Part shown: positions 11,523 through 22,864 of the stretch, in pieces
Numbering within the stretch: position 1 is the stretch's first letter
Layout: every line of letters starts with the position of its first letter
NCBI RefSeq assembly: GCF_918797505.1
Contig: NC_092793.1
Location: 80,101,912-80,165,911 of the forward strand
Length of the DNA stretch: 64,000 nucleotides
From: Bemisia tabaci
Lineage: Eukaryota > Arthropoda > Insecta > Hemiptera > Aleyrodidae
Reading direction: 5' to 3'
The notes under the pieces: generated by a model
Told to the model about the DNA's origin: nothing
The model's database searches: none
What the model saw: the letters and a program-made list of their open reading frames with translations, nothing else
Position numbers and translations under genes: made by a program

Positions 11523-12257
11523 TGATGGTTTATTCTATCGGTATGTCAAAGTTTCGAAAAAGTGAGATAAAAAATCACAAAATTTGGATTATAAAAGCAA
11601 TCCGGCATCGCTTTTTTGAGCCAATTATTGCTCGTTATTAATATTGTTTTATGACAATCTAATCCAGGTCGATGTCGTATGAAAAATGGACGGAATCTGA
11701 ACCTCCTCCGCCTGCTGTAATGAAGATAATCCACCTTGATAACTTCTGGTCCCTAACCCGATTTGACAGCTTTGGCTTTTATTGATTCCTTCGGTTTTTT
11801 ATGTCGCGTTTTTTTTCCAAAACTAAAGCTCAGCTATCAATCAGGAGTTTCTTCGCCTCAAAGTTTGATATTTTTGACTCACTCTCTTCATTAAATATTC
11901 AGTGAATTGCCATCTCTCCACGTGAATGTAATTAAACATAATACTTCGTCAATAAGTTTCACGAGAGAACCATTAATCACACTTCAATTAACTCCTAAGA
12001 TCAGACGAAATGAAAATTGAAGTTATGTCATGTATGAAATTTGATGGGCAAATTGACTCATTATTATGTCGTTAATTAATATTTTATACTTGGATACAGC
12101 AAAGAAAAAAACAGTTTTTTCCTTCGTCAAATATTGTTTTAGTGTGGATTACATGCCCTGCCCTGGAAAGGAATGGTTCATTTTTTAAAATTTTACTTTC
12201 TCGTGAAATTGTAGGAAATATTTCACGGAATTTTCCAATCTTTCATAGGTGTATTTC
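11523..12257. other. No feature seen
   Basis: AT-rich sequence. The end (12190-12250) has AATATTTCACGGAATTTTCC, which resembles the 30-bp minisatellite region near 43.9 kb. Confidence 0.4.
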
Positions 12258-12700
12258 TGTCGCAGGCAAATAGTAAAATCAGGCATTTTGTCAAATGCCA
12301 AGGCAAATAGCCAAATATTCTAGCTAAGATCGAAATTCTGATTCTTTTCCTAATTTTAGACAAAATGATTAATTGACCCCCTTTAAAAAATCCTTAGTAA
12401 AAATTTGCATAGTAAAATAGTGTTTTAAACGATATTTAGCTCCTGAGTAGACATTTACCATGAAATTTTCAGCATGTCAGAGAATACAGCATTTTTAGAA
12501 TTTCTACATTTAAGAACATGAGAAGCAATTCAAGAGGAAGAGACAAAAAGAGTTCGCAGGTTTGATGAAATATTTTTCCACAAATATTGAAAACTCGTGG
12601 GCTCTCCGCCATAAATTCACAAAATTTTGTAGACCATCAAAATTTAGCTAACTGCCTAGGCATTTGACAAAATGCCCGATTTCACTATTTGCCTGCGACA
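12258..12700. mobile_element. Inverted-repeat element U
   Basis: Ends TGTCGCAGGCAAATAGT and its complement, with inverted repeats reaching the GGCATTTTGTCAAATGCC palindrome, about 50 bp in all and with few mismatches. The 340-bp interior is AT-rich and non-coding. Direct TTTC flanks both ends but the true duplication length is uncertain. Confidence 0.8.
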
Positions 12701-14582
12701 TTTCGATTCGTACCGCACCCTAACAATAACTCTTGTAGACGAATCCAGGTCTCCCACGTCTTGGAAATTCTAATAAAGCCAATAATTTCTGGAAACTACA
12801 ATACTGCCTTCGAAGTGGCACCTGTTCCGGCCTGGATCCGGGAATAAATTAGCACTCCTTAGTCGGGGACCCGCCACTGCAGAAAATGTACACAGCACGT
12901 TCTTACGGGTTCGGGTCGCAAAGGAGCCCCCCCCCTTCCCTCCGTCTTTTTTTGTCCTTTTTTCTCTCTCGGAAAAGTCAGTGTCTCGCTTACGTCCCGG
13001 CGGCAGTCTCAAGCCACTCATCATCCATTCTTAGGACGTGACTTTCATTTGATTAATTGCCATCGTCATAGCCGTCCGCAGCGAAATTTGATTCCGCCAG
13101 GACGGCCCCCCACTTTGCTCGCAGGATCCGACATTAAGTACGGACGACGTTGTCGAATTTAAGAATTAATGGGCCTGATGTAGGCAAAATAAACAGCCAG
13201 GTAAATGTTCTTTCCATCGGTATAGTCGTGCGAAAATTACGATGAGCATATCGAAGAAAATCCTACGGTTCCGTCAGAGAAGGCGAAATATCCGTTTTCT
13301 CGCCTGTCAAAAAGTTATTTGACTTTGAAATTTCCAAAAATCTGAAAATTTTGAAACTTTGTAGCGCATAATTTGCAAAATTCGTAACGCGCTTTTTCAA
13401 ATTTCCCGCGTCGACGAGCATTTTTCTTAGCCGTCGACAACCAGGTCTGTCCAGAAAGAGACGCAGACAGCGGAAATTTTTTTAGGAATACGATACATTG
13501 ATGCTCGTGTATTTTAGGTTGCTGAGTCCAAAAATTGACATTGCGTCGCCTTTATTATACACCAATTTCACGTAAAATATAATTTTCCTCCGAAAACCCC
13601 GTTTTCTGGGGAAAATATTGATTTTTCGGAAAATTGGTGAATGTGGGAAGAGAGAGGTCATGTCCAATCCTTATGCTGAATATTGAAAATGAAACGGCTA
13701 TTATGTTCCCGGCATTTGCCTAGGTGCAGACATATGCAATGATTAAGAAATTACGACAAAAATTCACTTGAAAAGTTGCAGGGGTACCTCTGCAATAAAA
13801 TAATATAATTCCTTAAAGACTTTTCGCAATGAAGGTGTTAGGAAAATACACACATAGAAGTATATATTTTTGATCACTTCATTCATTCATTTGTATTTTT
13901 GAAAGTCAATAGTCTTGACACTCACGAGCAATTAGTTGACAAGGAAGAAAACTCGGGAAAATCAAAAGTTTCCTCATAAAAAGGCAACCTAACTTCATCT
14001 TTTGAGACCCAGATATATTTCAGCGTCGTTCTCAATAGCCGATCCGCACTTAGCTTACCGGCAAGTGTCTTGTGTGGGACGCTTACTCGCCTGTAATTGC
14101 GGTCGCCATCTCCTCATTTAAACCAACGTATACTTTAACCTATTTTTACAGAAGGGAACGACAGAAATTTGTTGAATTTCTGCACGATATGGCAATCGAT
14201 CTCAGTGATAGCGACTATGTGCCTGTGCGAGGGCGCTATAATTAATTAACTCTGACAAAATTTCATACGGCAAAGTGTCACACTTAAATGTGTATGCGTA
14301 CACGTAGAGCTTTCGAGTGTATTTTTATGTGAAATACGATTAAACCCCAAGGCAGCCTTGAGTCTTGAAGTTAGCGGAGTCTGATGCTTTTCACCCGGCA
14401 GTTTGCCATTATTAATATTGGGGGTGTCTTCGCGAGGTTACATATAGAAGGATGGAGAGTGAGGTCTTGGAAACTATGAGACATTTGATCTCAAAGAGAG
14501 GATATATGTTAAGATATAAGTTAAAATTAAGAAATCTGAAAATTTAAACTTGGGATGGTTTGATGATTCAGCCTCAGAGAAA
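12701..14582. other. Mostly unassigned DNA
   Basis: A stretch near 13230-13300 (ATTACGATGAGCATATCG) resembles the arm of family H. The rest shows no supported feature. Confidence 0.4.
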
Positions 14583-14844
14583 CATCAACGGCAAAACTCC
14601 CAAGCCACATATCTCTTTTGCGGTGTTTAAAAACCTCCGTTCCTATTTTCTTTTTTTGACGGAAAAACAAATCAACATCATCCCTTGAAATTTGTCGAGA
14701 ATTCACTCTACACAGGGAGATAAAATCATGGAAAGTCTTTGAGAATTAACGTAAAGTAGTGCTGCATTTAAAAAAAATGAAGTATGACAGGAGGTCTGCA
14801 ACGTCGCAAACCGAGATACGTGGATTGGGAGCCTCAGCATCGAT
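14583..14844 (-). mobile_element. Diverged copy of MITE family A
   Basis: ATCAACGGCAAAACTCCCAA at left and a decayed GGGAGCCTCAGCATCGATA at right; inside are AAATCAACATCATCCCTTGA and AAGTATGACAGGAGGTCTGC in the order expected for the minus orientation. Confidence 0.8.
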
Positions 14845-15026
14845 ATGAATCAATGTTACCTTAAAAAACTGTGGACAGGATGCTGATTTCATCCGACGTT
14901 GCCTAATTTTCTCCTATGTTTTATTTTTTAAATAAGAAATAAACCAATACTGAAACTTGAAATTTAGGGAGTACCCTTCATAACCTAGGGTAAACCCATA
15001 AAAGGTTGCAGGAGGTGCGTAGTTTA

Positions 15027-15238
15027 CTGCCGTGTTAAGGAAGAACGCCGCATAAACATTCGAGAGTTGCCAAATTTCCTTCGATAAAATGTAATTTTTT
15101 AGGGAAGTTATGAATATTTTCTATTGAAATTTGTAGGACTTCTCAGTGTGGAATTTCGAGCGAAATGTTATGAAAAATTTGAAGAAAAATATTCATAAGT
15201 TTACCGGAAAGTTTGTCTTTTATCGGTTTCATGACATT
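15027..15238 (+). mobile_element. MITE family D, truncated
   Basis: Starts CTGCCGTGTTAAGGAAGAAC and follows the family to TTGTCTTTTATCG, then loses the right terminal repeat. Confidence 0.75.
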
Positions 15239-15906
15239 ATGTCACCGATTTTTTTTTTTCCGCGCACGCACCTGTTTTGTCCACGCGTAAAATAAGCAAC
15301 AGTGACTTGGTCCAAGCGTTATATTTCAGTCCATATGTAAAATTATATTGACGATATCAAAATGAGAAATTGGGAGAGAAGGAGGTGTTGCTATGGTAGC
15401 TCGTTTTTTAAAGGAAATGTTACTTTCCTCTTTTGATTCATCTTTTTAAATCGTCATTCGTGAATATTTGGTTTTATTTCTATCCTTAAAACTTTCGATT
15501 TACAGTATACTCTATATAAGTATTGGTCCTTTTTTTATATTTATTTATTTTTTTTACGAAATTATTACTTCATTTTGAAAACATTTACATTTTTAAAACG
15601 CGGCAAATATTTGTTAAACCTTTTCTAAGCGATGACATCGATACCAATCTCAATGAGCCGCAGGTGTGGTGAAAGAAACTACAAAAATGAATAAAAGAGG
15701 AAAAAAACCAAGAAGCACGCAATCTTTAGTTTTCATCCGTTTGTGCATCAATCTTTTAGAGTCAAGTACATCCAATTTTGAGCGTTTGGTTGCGCGTATA
15801 CCACGCTGCAGCACAGTAAAAGCACTAAACATAAAAGAAAAAATTAAAGTGCTTTGGAAATCAATCTTGAAACGGAACCACCTTAATATTTTCAAAACGC
15901 ATTATA

Positions 15907-16161
15907 TCGACGGCGTAAGTCCGCAAGCACATATCTCGTTCGCGGTGTCTAAAAATCTCCGGCTCTATGCTACTTTTTTAAAGGAGAGCAAATTGACATC
16001 ATTCCTTGAAGTTTTTGCTGAATTTTCTTCGCACAGAGAGGAAAAATCACGGCAGTTCTAAAGAAATGCCGCTAAGTAGTTTTCCTTTTGGAAAAGAATG
16101 TATGACAGGAAGTCTGCGACGTCACAAACCGAGTTATGTGATTACTGACTTACACCGTCGA
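15907..16161 (-). mobile_element. MITE A', 255 bp, inside G
   Basis: Same core as family A, but after TCGACGG the terminal repeat reads CGTAAGTCCGCAAGCACATA instead of TGAAACTACCAAACCACGTA. TA is present on both sides (15905-15906, 16162-16163). The G copy at 57762 lacks this insertion. Confidence 0.9.
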
Positions 16162-16343
16162 TATGCTCTTTTGATAGATATTATTTTTTTTCATCATTTT
16201 TAATCAGAATAATCCATGTAGAGTGCAAACATTTCAAAATCAAGAGTTGAAAAACGCTGACTCTGCGAGTTAAAATATTAGAGCCAAACAGAGCGAAGCG
16301 GCGCGGCGCGGCGCAGCGTGCTGCCAGCACGAAAGGCTCTCTG

Positions 16344-16415
16344 GCGCCTACAAACCTAAGTGGATACTTCACGCATTGCGCAATGCTAGAAGTATCCACT
16401 TAGGTTTGTAGGCGC
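16344..16415. repeat. 72-nt hairpin of element G
   Basis: Arms GCGCCTACAAACCTAAGTGG and its complement meet at GCATTGCGCAATGC. The stem is nearly perfect, more than 30 bp. The same hairpin recurs at 31104-31175, 46193-46265, 58211-58284 and 63520-63591, always beside GC-rich GCGGCG/CCAGCACGAAAGGCT sequence. Confidence 0.95.
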
Positions 16416-16449
16416 GTTTAGCGCTGGTCGCCCGCGGCAGAACGTAAAA

Positions 16450-16930
16450 TCCACATCCTCAAGGGGGTTACTTTCACGTCTCCAGGGACGTAAATTTTAC
16501 ACTTTCAAGGACGTGATTTTCACGTCCGCGAAGTCGTAAAATTCACGTCCCCGAAGGCGTAAAATTCACGTCCCCGAAGGCGTAAAATTTACGTCCCCGG
16601 AGGCGTAAAATGCACGTCCCCGAAGGCGTAAAATTCACATCCCCGGAGGCGCAAAATTCACGTCCCGGAAGGCGTAAAATTCACGTCCCCGAAAGCGTAA
16701 AATTCACGTCCCCGAAAGCGTAAAATTCACGTCCCCGAAGGAGTAAAATTCACGTTCCCGCGGGCGTGAATTTTACGCACTTTAGGACGTGAATTTTACG
16801 CCTTCGGGGACGTAAAATTTACGCCCCAGGCGTAAAATTCACGTTCCCGAAGTCGTAAAATTCGCGTTCCTGAAGTCGTAAAATCTCCGTTCCCGACGAA
16901 GTGAAATTTATGCTTTCAACGACGTAAATC
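16450..16930. repeat. 23-bp CpG-bearing minisatellite with internal inversion
   Basis: About ten direct units of GTAAAATTCACGTCCCCG + AAGGC run from about 16527 to 16757. A stretch of inverted units follows (16757-16830), then direct units again to about 16900. Each unit has at least two CpG and an ACGT. The period is not a multiple of three, so it is not a peptide repeat. It abuts the truncated end of G. Confidence 0.9.
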
Positions 16931-18040
16931 TTCGGCAAAAATTCATTAAGCCACTGGAAAAACCGATGCGCGGACGAAAAATCGTTGACGAAATGTCGTA
17001 TAACCATTTTATCAATGGCAATTTAAAAATATATTAAAAAAACGGGAGAAGAAATTTGGCAACGTGATATGCAGTTAGGATGATTCTGATGACGTTTTTT
17101 TTAATTGCATCTTTCCAGAACATGTCCTACATGTTCAATTCACACTCGAAAAGCCGCGGATTGCCGAACGAGGAATGATACGCGAAAACGGCTAAATTCT
17201 CAGTTAATATCAGTTTAGTTCACCCTGCTTCCACGTATACTGCGCCGGTTTTACACCCAATTTACTCTTGAAGTTAAACCGCGAGAAGTAAACCTGTTAA
17301 CACCCGGCAAACGAAATCCATAAGCTCGATTCAACGTTTTGATTACGTCGAAGTGATCGAGCGAAAGTAAGTTTTGATTTGCTAAATGCTAAATGTACTG
17401 TGTTTAAAATGACACGCCGGAGTAATGGTGGTTGCCCCGTTGCCAAGTTGAGGCGGAATCCCTGTATTCGACTTTCAATGTTGCAGGCGATGGACATCCC
17501 TTAAAATTGGCAACATTGAGGGGTTAGAATCGGCGGGCGACGAAATGCGGAAGCTATGATTGTAATGGAGCCACCGTGGTTGCCAATCATGTCGATATGT
17601 GATGTGTTTCGTCTTTCAATTTCATGTTCGATCTATGGGTTTACGCTCATTCTGACATATCCGCGAGGCACTCGTCAAAGCTCACTGCTCAGTCAATCAC
17701 GTTATCGTGTTTAGATTTTATCGCTTTGCACCCCACTCGCTCTCCGTCCCGGGCTCGCTGCCTTTGCGGGGTGTGATTTGACTTGTTTCAATATTCTCAA
17801 TTCTATGTCTCATTTTTATCAAGCCCAGTTTCGGGATTCCGTATCAAGCGTAAAACTGCGTCAATTGCGTTCAGATTGTCGATATTTGTATCTGCTTTGA
17901 AAAAAAACTAAAAAAATGTGGCCCGGACTATATGTAACAACTCTTTAGATGACTCGTATTCCTTCAATTTTGAGTTTAGTTCAAAGATCTTTTAGAAACT
18001 TTATGAATGACCCAGACGGTGTTTGATATGCCAACTTTCA
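16931..18040. other. Mostly unassigned DNA
   Basis: 16947-17005 (CACTGGAAAAACC ... GACGAAATGTCGTATAACC) matches 59085-59145 and marks a shared dispersed repeat. The rest shows nothing supported. Confidence 0.45.
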
Positions 18041-18440
18041 AAGAATTAATGATGTCCATAAGGGAAACCTTTATGGTTCTAAATGCCAACTTTGAATGAA
18101 ACTGAACAAATAGATTTTGGCTGTACGCTGGGTTGCCGGACGGACTGACACACGTTTTTTAAATCTGGTTGTTTTACTCCTTCTTCTCGTCCTATTTTTT
18201 CGTCTTCTCCTCTTACTTCTTTTTCTCCTTCTTCTACTTCTTTTAATTTTTCATTAGGGTCAAGACCCCGTTTGTCTAGCCCCTGAATAAAGGAAACACT
18301 GGTACACTGACTCGAGGCACCTTAAAACGTATTGAAATAATAAAATTCCAAATTATTTTTTTCTTTTTTTTTTTGATGACAATACCTCTTCTATACCCGC
18401 AAGAGGAGCGAGGAAGTAAAAGCTTATTGTTCAAAAATTT
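18041..18440 (+). repeat. Dispersed repeat S, copy 2
   Basis: Collinear with 7075-7330 (TTTGAATGAAACTGAACAAA, GACACACGTTTTT, GCACCTTAAAACG, GAGGAGCGAGGAAGTAAAA). It is longer because of a pyrimidine-rich tract at 18176-18246 (repeated CTTCTTCT) and adjoining sequence. Confidence 0.7.
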
Positions 18441-18610
18441 GATAAGCATATATAACAGTGCCACTTTTGTTTCTTACGCACTGCATGGAGTTATTGGAAA
18501 GGATGAAAAAGTACATTTTCTGCATATTTATCGTTCGATCTTCTCATTCGCCCTCTTATTTCATTAATGACTAAAATATCCAAGTAAAGTTCCTCTAACA
18601 AAGTAACAAA

Positions 18611-18734
18611 TGGACGTATTTCTACAAAACAGAACTGAGTGCATTATAACGTGAGCTCTGTTATGCATTCATTCCTATGGGTTTCAGGGCTCACGTCATA
18701 ATACACATAGTTCCGTTTGGCAGAAACACGTCCA
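18611..18734. mobile_element. MITE family C
   Basis: TGGACGTATTTCTACAAAAC to GTTTGGCAGAAACACGTCCA; the centre holds GAGCTCTGTTATGCATTC and GGGCTCACGTCATAATACAC. Inverted halves mismatch at several sites, so it is older than 6742-6865. Confidence 0.85.
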
Positions 18735-19417
18735 ACTGATAATGCAATCTTTTCATCATAGACTATGATTGAAATATTTATGGCTTTTATGATTCTAAAG
18801 AAAATGATATTCAAAAAGTGGTGTTTCCTGCTGCCCTGAGACAAATTCACCAGCCTACTCTATTAACTCTATACCCGGAAATAAACTGTTTAGCGTTGCA
18901 TAGAGCAAAACCTTAACCCCCTTTCCTATCCACTCTGCTTTTCTCTTCCTTGTACCTATATCTATCCACCTGCCCTCCCCCTCCTTCGTCCCCCCTCTCA
19001 AAAATGTTTGTAAGGTGAATTGAATACCTTCCGCGTGAGGGAACCCACACCGAAGTCGCGTGGGCGCCTCGGAAATAAACACGGTGAAATATTCATGGCG
19101 GAAGCGGCGGTGACAATGGCGCACAATAAGTTTCCACAAGGGATCGGGCATCGAACAATCGTTTGATGAATGTACCGAGTGTTTTCGTGGGGTTCATAGG
19201 GGAGAGGAGGAGTTGTATAGAAATATGGAATGTGTTTGAGCCATAAGATGTACTCAACTCCAGTGGAAAAATTGGCACGGATGGTCGCGGTATGGGAAGC
19301 GGTTTATTCAGTCTGATATTAATAGCTTCGGATGATCCCTAAAATGCAAAACTATAGTTTCAGTGAGGATTGTGGAAATGTTCTATTTTTGAGGTGATCC
19401 TGATTTTCATCTATAAA
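18735..19417. other. No feature seen
   Basis: Unique-looking sequence with a CT-rich patch near 18920-19000. Confidence 0.4.
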
Positions 19418-19541
19418 TGGACGTATTTCTATCAAACGGAACTATGTGCATTGTGACTTGAGCCCTGAGACCCATAAGAGTATATGAATAACGGGGCTCA
19501 CGTCATAATGCACATAGTTCCGTTTGATAGATTTACGTCCA
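19418..19541. mobile_element. MITE family C, near-perfect palindrome
   Basis: 124 bp from TGGACGTATTTCTATCAAAC to its complement TTTGATAGATTTACGTCCA. AA lies on both sides (19416-19417, 19542-19543), matching the two-base duplication inferred at 6742. Confidence 0.9.
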
Positions 19542-19739
19542 AATAATCCTCATTGAGAAAAAGGAAAAGAAAATTCCAGACAAGAAGAAGGAAAGTTTCT
19601 TGTCGCAGCAGGCGTATTTTACATACATCAAAACAAGGGAATAATCTCTATCATAGATTTGATAGTATTGGGCATAATAAGACGTTACTTTGAAGAAATA
19701 CGTATTTCGCTGAGCGCAATCCAATACTTTACAGTGCAT

Positions 19740-20000
19740 CTTTTCTCCCGAGGCGAGACCTCATTGATAGCATAGAGCGGAGCACTGTGAGTTCGCGCCT
19801 CGCGCCAGCGCGCCAGCGCGCCTTCAATTTTGCAGAGGCAACGCGGACACCCGTCAAGATCGAATAGTTGTATCTCCGCGCCGTCATCAACGAGTGTCTT
19901 TTCTCTTGTTCGATTTCCACTGTGTTGGTTCCGTTTGTCTTATTTTTGTTGTGGTGCTTCAAAGAGGAGAGACGTAATTGCGCCTCATTTTTTATTTTTT
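19740..20000 (-). repeat. Satellite F, single unit
   Basis: Matches the minus strand of the F units at 29.3-30.9 kb and 63.1-63.4 kb: GCATAGAGCGGAGCACTG, CGCCTTCAATTTTGCAGA, TAGTTGTATCTCCGCGCCGT, TTGTCTTATTTTTG. GC-richer than flanks. Confidence 0.8.
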
Positions 20001-20488
20001 CTCTGATGGAATGAGTTTATTTATTTATTTATTATTTTCACTAACGCATGAAACGCATGAAAAATGCATTGAAGACAAAGTTTCGCTGCAACTTCGCATT
20101 ACTGTAAGTTCTTGATCTCCCTTCCTTTTTTTCATAGTTCGGTTTACGTTCCACGCTCTACGGTGCCGATTTCCATGCTTTCAATGGCTAACCATGAGAG
20201 ACAGTCCCTAGATATGAGCCCGCTCTATTCAGAGTTTGGAAATACAGCTTAGCTTGTTTCTATGCGACGCGTTGAAGCTGTAAATCGTCCTATTTTAATG
20301 GATGCAAATGTTCATTTTTATTCACACTTCACTGTAAAGATCTGCCGGACCGTTTTCCTTGATTTTTGTGGCTATCTACAAGGTACAGTCTCTAGATGAG
20401 CTTGTTATATTATTTAGATTAACACACAAGGGGCCATAGAAGGCTCGGTGCGCCGCCACAGGGTTGGGCATGGGCCTATGTAGCGGCC
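20001..20488. other. No feature seen
   Basis: AT-rich to mixed sequence without recognisable repeats. Confidence 0.4.
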
Positions 20489-20655
20489 AGGGGCCGAATT
20501 TTATCGGCTCTTTCACACGGAGTGCAACATCCATCGATGAGTTCAAACTGCACCACCGACCAACCAGAAGCGCTACGCCGGACTTAAGTGCAGTCGAGAC
20601 CCGTCCTAAGTATATTTAAGTACAGTGGGAGGACCGACAAAATTCGGTCCCAGGG
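20489..20655. mobile_element. Possible small inverted-repeat element
   Basis: CAGGGGCCGAATTTTATCGG at left and its near-complement CCGACAAAATTCGGTCCCAG at right bound about 167 bp. Each end also folds on itself (CCGA/TCGG). The CAGGG start would suit a hAT MITE, but the flanks show no 8-bp duplication. Confidence 0.45.
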
Positions 20656-20714
20656 GGTGAGTTCCCATAATTTTTGCTATGTTAGTCGAGTCCTTCGTTT
20701 TTTGTTTTGCTTTC

Positions 20715-21140
20715 ATTTTTATTAGAGTACCTATATTGAGAGAGTATGGCCACTGGGCCCCATGGAGAGGCTTAGGACCCAAAAATGGCGGTGCTTTTGT
20801 TTTGGTTTTTGTGGATGGGCGGGGGGGTCATTGCCAACTTTTGACGGTTATCACCAACCGCACTTGCTGCCAACCTTACTACATCTAAGATAATTTTTCT
20901 CAAAAATTGCACACGATTAGCCTTAAAAATATGTGAAGATGTCGCAATAGTGCATTTGAGTAAATTTCTCGTTACGATAAGCAAAGAAAACTACATTTTG
21001 AGTCATTTTGCATTACATTAATTTATGGCGTCCGCCATTTTTGGGTCCTAAGGGCTCCATTTAGCCTAAGATGGCTGAGCCAATCAGAGGTGGTAACCCC
21101 AGTGGCCATACTCTCTCAATATAGGTACTCTAATTTTTAT
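20715..21140. mobile_element. hAT-type MITE T with 8-bp target duplication
   Basis: Terminal repeats TAGAGTACCTATATTGAGAG and its complement (about 37 bp, near perfect) bound 410 bp at 20723-21132. A second inverted pair, GGACCCAAAAATGGCG, lies inside. ATTTTTAT is present directly on both sides (20715-20722, 21133-21140). TAGAG ends and an 8-bp duplication fit the hAT superfamily. Interior non-coding. Confidence 0.9.
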
Positions 21141-21149
21141 TCGACCCGA

Positions 21150-21660
21150 TTAACGTGTGCAAAAACGACACGACACATCGTCCGGAGTCGGACGCGACGG
21201 CGCGGCGCAACGGTCACGTAACCTGTTGTGGCCATTCGAGTCGAGCCGGGAAAAGTTTAATCTATTCATTTTTCAGCACTCGAATTTCCCTCACGTCCGC
21301 GTCACTTTTTACGCCGGCGCCGCCGGGGCGGGGCCGGGGCCGGGCGTGGCAGCCGGGCGACTTAAGCTCTTCTGAGTTACGGCCCTCGAGGACGGGGATT
21401 AGGGAGTGACTTGCTCCAGCTTCGCGACGTCATTTAACGGCATTTAACGGGCTCTAATAGCGCAGTGCTTCATACGCCCGGGCGCGGGGTTTTGTCGACT
21501 CGTCGGAAAAAGAAAGGTCCAAGGAGAGACTCCTTGGTCGCGGGCGGTAATTATCGAAAAAAGGAATCGGGCGTAAATTGCCGCGGCTCCGACGTGACGA
21601 GAATTCACAGATTACGAAGAAAAAAAATCCTCCGGCTTGTCCTCAGTGTGTGCTTAAGTC
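21150..21660. other. GC- and CpG-rich patch
   Basis: Unlike its AT-rich surroundings this 500-bp patch is dense in CG, including GCCGGCGCCGCCGGGGCGGG near 21312. Two overlapping open frames have no recognisable domain. It could be a regulatory island, a GC-rich repeat fragment, or a cryptic 5' exon; nothing here decides. Confidence 0.45.
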
Positions 21661-22094
21661 TATAGTCAGAGTTTTTGACGCTTAATTTCTCCGAGTAATG
21701 CAGTTTAATACATTTTCATTACTTCAACCTCTCTGATTCCCCAAATTTCCATATTTTGTCACGTAAACGTCTTCATTTATCTACTAGGGGGCTATACCCC
21801 CAGTAGACGCTTAACGCCATCTTAATGCCCACTTCGCGGGCCTTCGTGGGTTGATCAAGCTTCTGCGGGCTCATTTAGGGACTATCTTTTATCGACAACC
21901 GCAAAAATCATGGAAATTGGCTCGGTGTCACTTTAGAGTGAACTTTGACCAAGAAAATGAACTTTTACGTAGTTCAAATGGGTATGCATTTATAACTTTC
22001 TAAGATATTTCCAAGATCTGAATCAAGCGGACTCATTTGAGAACTATCATCCGTTGGTTGCCGCAAAAATCATATACATACATACATACAATCA
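21661..22094. other. No feature seen; short TACA repeat
   Basis: A short (TACA)n run lies at 22074-22090, just before the A element. Confidence 0.45.
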
Positions 22095-22096
22095 TA

Positions 22097-22351
22097 TCGA
22101 CGGTGAAACTACCAAAACCACTATCTCGTTTGCGGTGTTTAAAAATCTACGCTCACATTTTATTTATTTGAAGTAGACCAAATCAATATCATTCCTTGAA
22201 ATTTTCACGGAATTTTCTCCGCACAAAGAGGAAAAATCACAGAAATTTTCAAGACTGGATGTTAAGTAGTTTTTCATTTAAAAAATAAAGTATGACAGGA
22301 AGTCTGCGACGTCGCAAACCGAGATACGTGGTTTGGTAGTTTCACCGTCGA
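22097..22351 (-). mobile_element. MITE family A, intact 255-bp copy
   Basis: Runs from TCGACGGTGAAACTACC to GGTAGTTTCACCGTCGA with TA on both sides (22095-22096, 22352-22353). Reverse orientation relative to 6144-6398 and exactly the same length. Confidence 0.92.
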
Positions 22352-22646
22352 TATACAACATATACAAGCAGAACAGTAAAGTGAACAAAAAATGATCATT
22401 TAGGAGGTCAGAGAGCTTGTAATGATAATATGAAATCGTGTGTATGATCATCGGTTGCTTTGAAAAAAAAACATACTGCTTGGGCTGTCGAGGACTGGGC
22501 AACGTCGCAGTCTGAGATAAGCGTTTTTCGACTTCAGTCGTTGAAATGATATATCTGAAAGTGACAAGGCAATATTTCAGATGATCAAAAACTCTTACGA
22601 ATATTTCAATTGCATTGTGTCATCTTGACTAAATGGTGATTTCGAT

Positions 22647-22864
22647 CACGAAAAAAAAGTGTTATAGGGGCCATCCCCCTAATATTGTGGTGCTATACCC
22701 CGATTTGTTGGGGGATATGGGCATTTCTTATTAATCGTGGTAAAACCGCAACATTTGGGTCAGTAACCTAATTTATTGGGGTATTACCGCAATCAATTGG
22801 GGTACTACCACATTTAATTTGAAATGCCCAGTTGGGTGTTAACCTCTACCTCTTTTTTCCCGTG
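22647..22864. mobile_element. Inverted-repeat element N, copy 1
   Basis: CACGAAAAAAAAGTGTTATA at left and CCTCTTTTTTCCCGTG at right are imperfect inverted repeats. The interior has repeated TTGTGGTGCTA / TTGGGGTACTACCAC motifs that also occur at 28645-28812. Confidence 0.65.

Larger units (their letters stand above)
15648..16440 (+). mobile_element. Hairpin element G, copy 1, carrying MITE A'
   Basis: G begins about AATCTCAATGAGCCGCAG and is collinear with 57762-58400. At TA 15905-15906 it is interrupted by a 255-bp A' MITE, then resumes with GAATAATCCATGTAGAGTGC and reaches a 72-nt hairpin (16344-16415). It ends where the 23-bp minisatellite begins. The start TCTC after A recalls Helitron 5' ends, but no matching 3' end was found, so the class is open. 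Confidence 0.75.

Noticed and set aside
15648..16440. Helitron
   Set aside because: A TCTC start after A fits, but no CTRR end with a nearby short hairpin could be located in either long copy.
16450..16930. Regular short repeats resembling a CRISPR array
   Set aside because: Units are contiguous 23-mers without unique spacers, part of the array is inverted, and the setting is eukaryotic.
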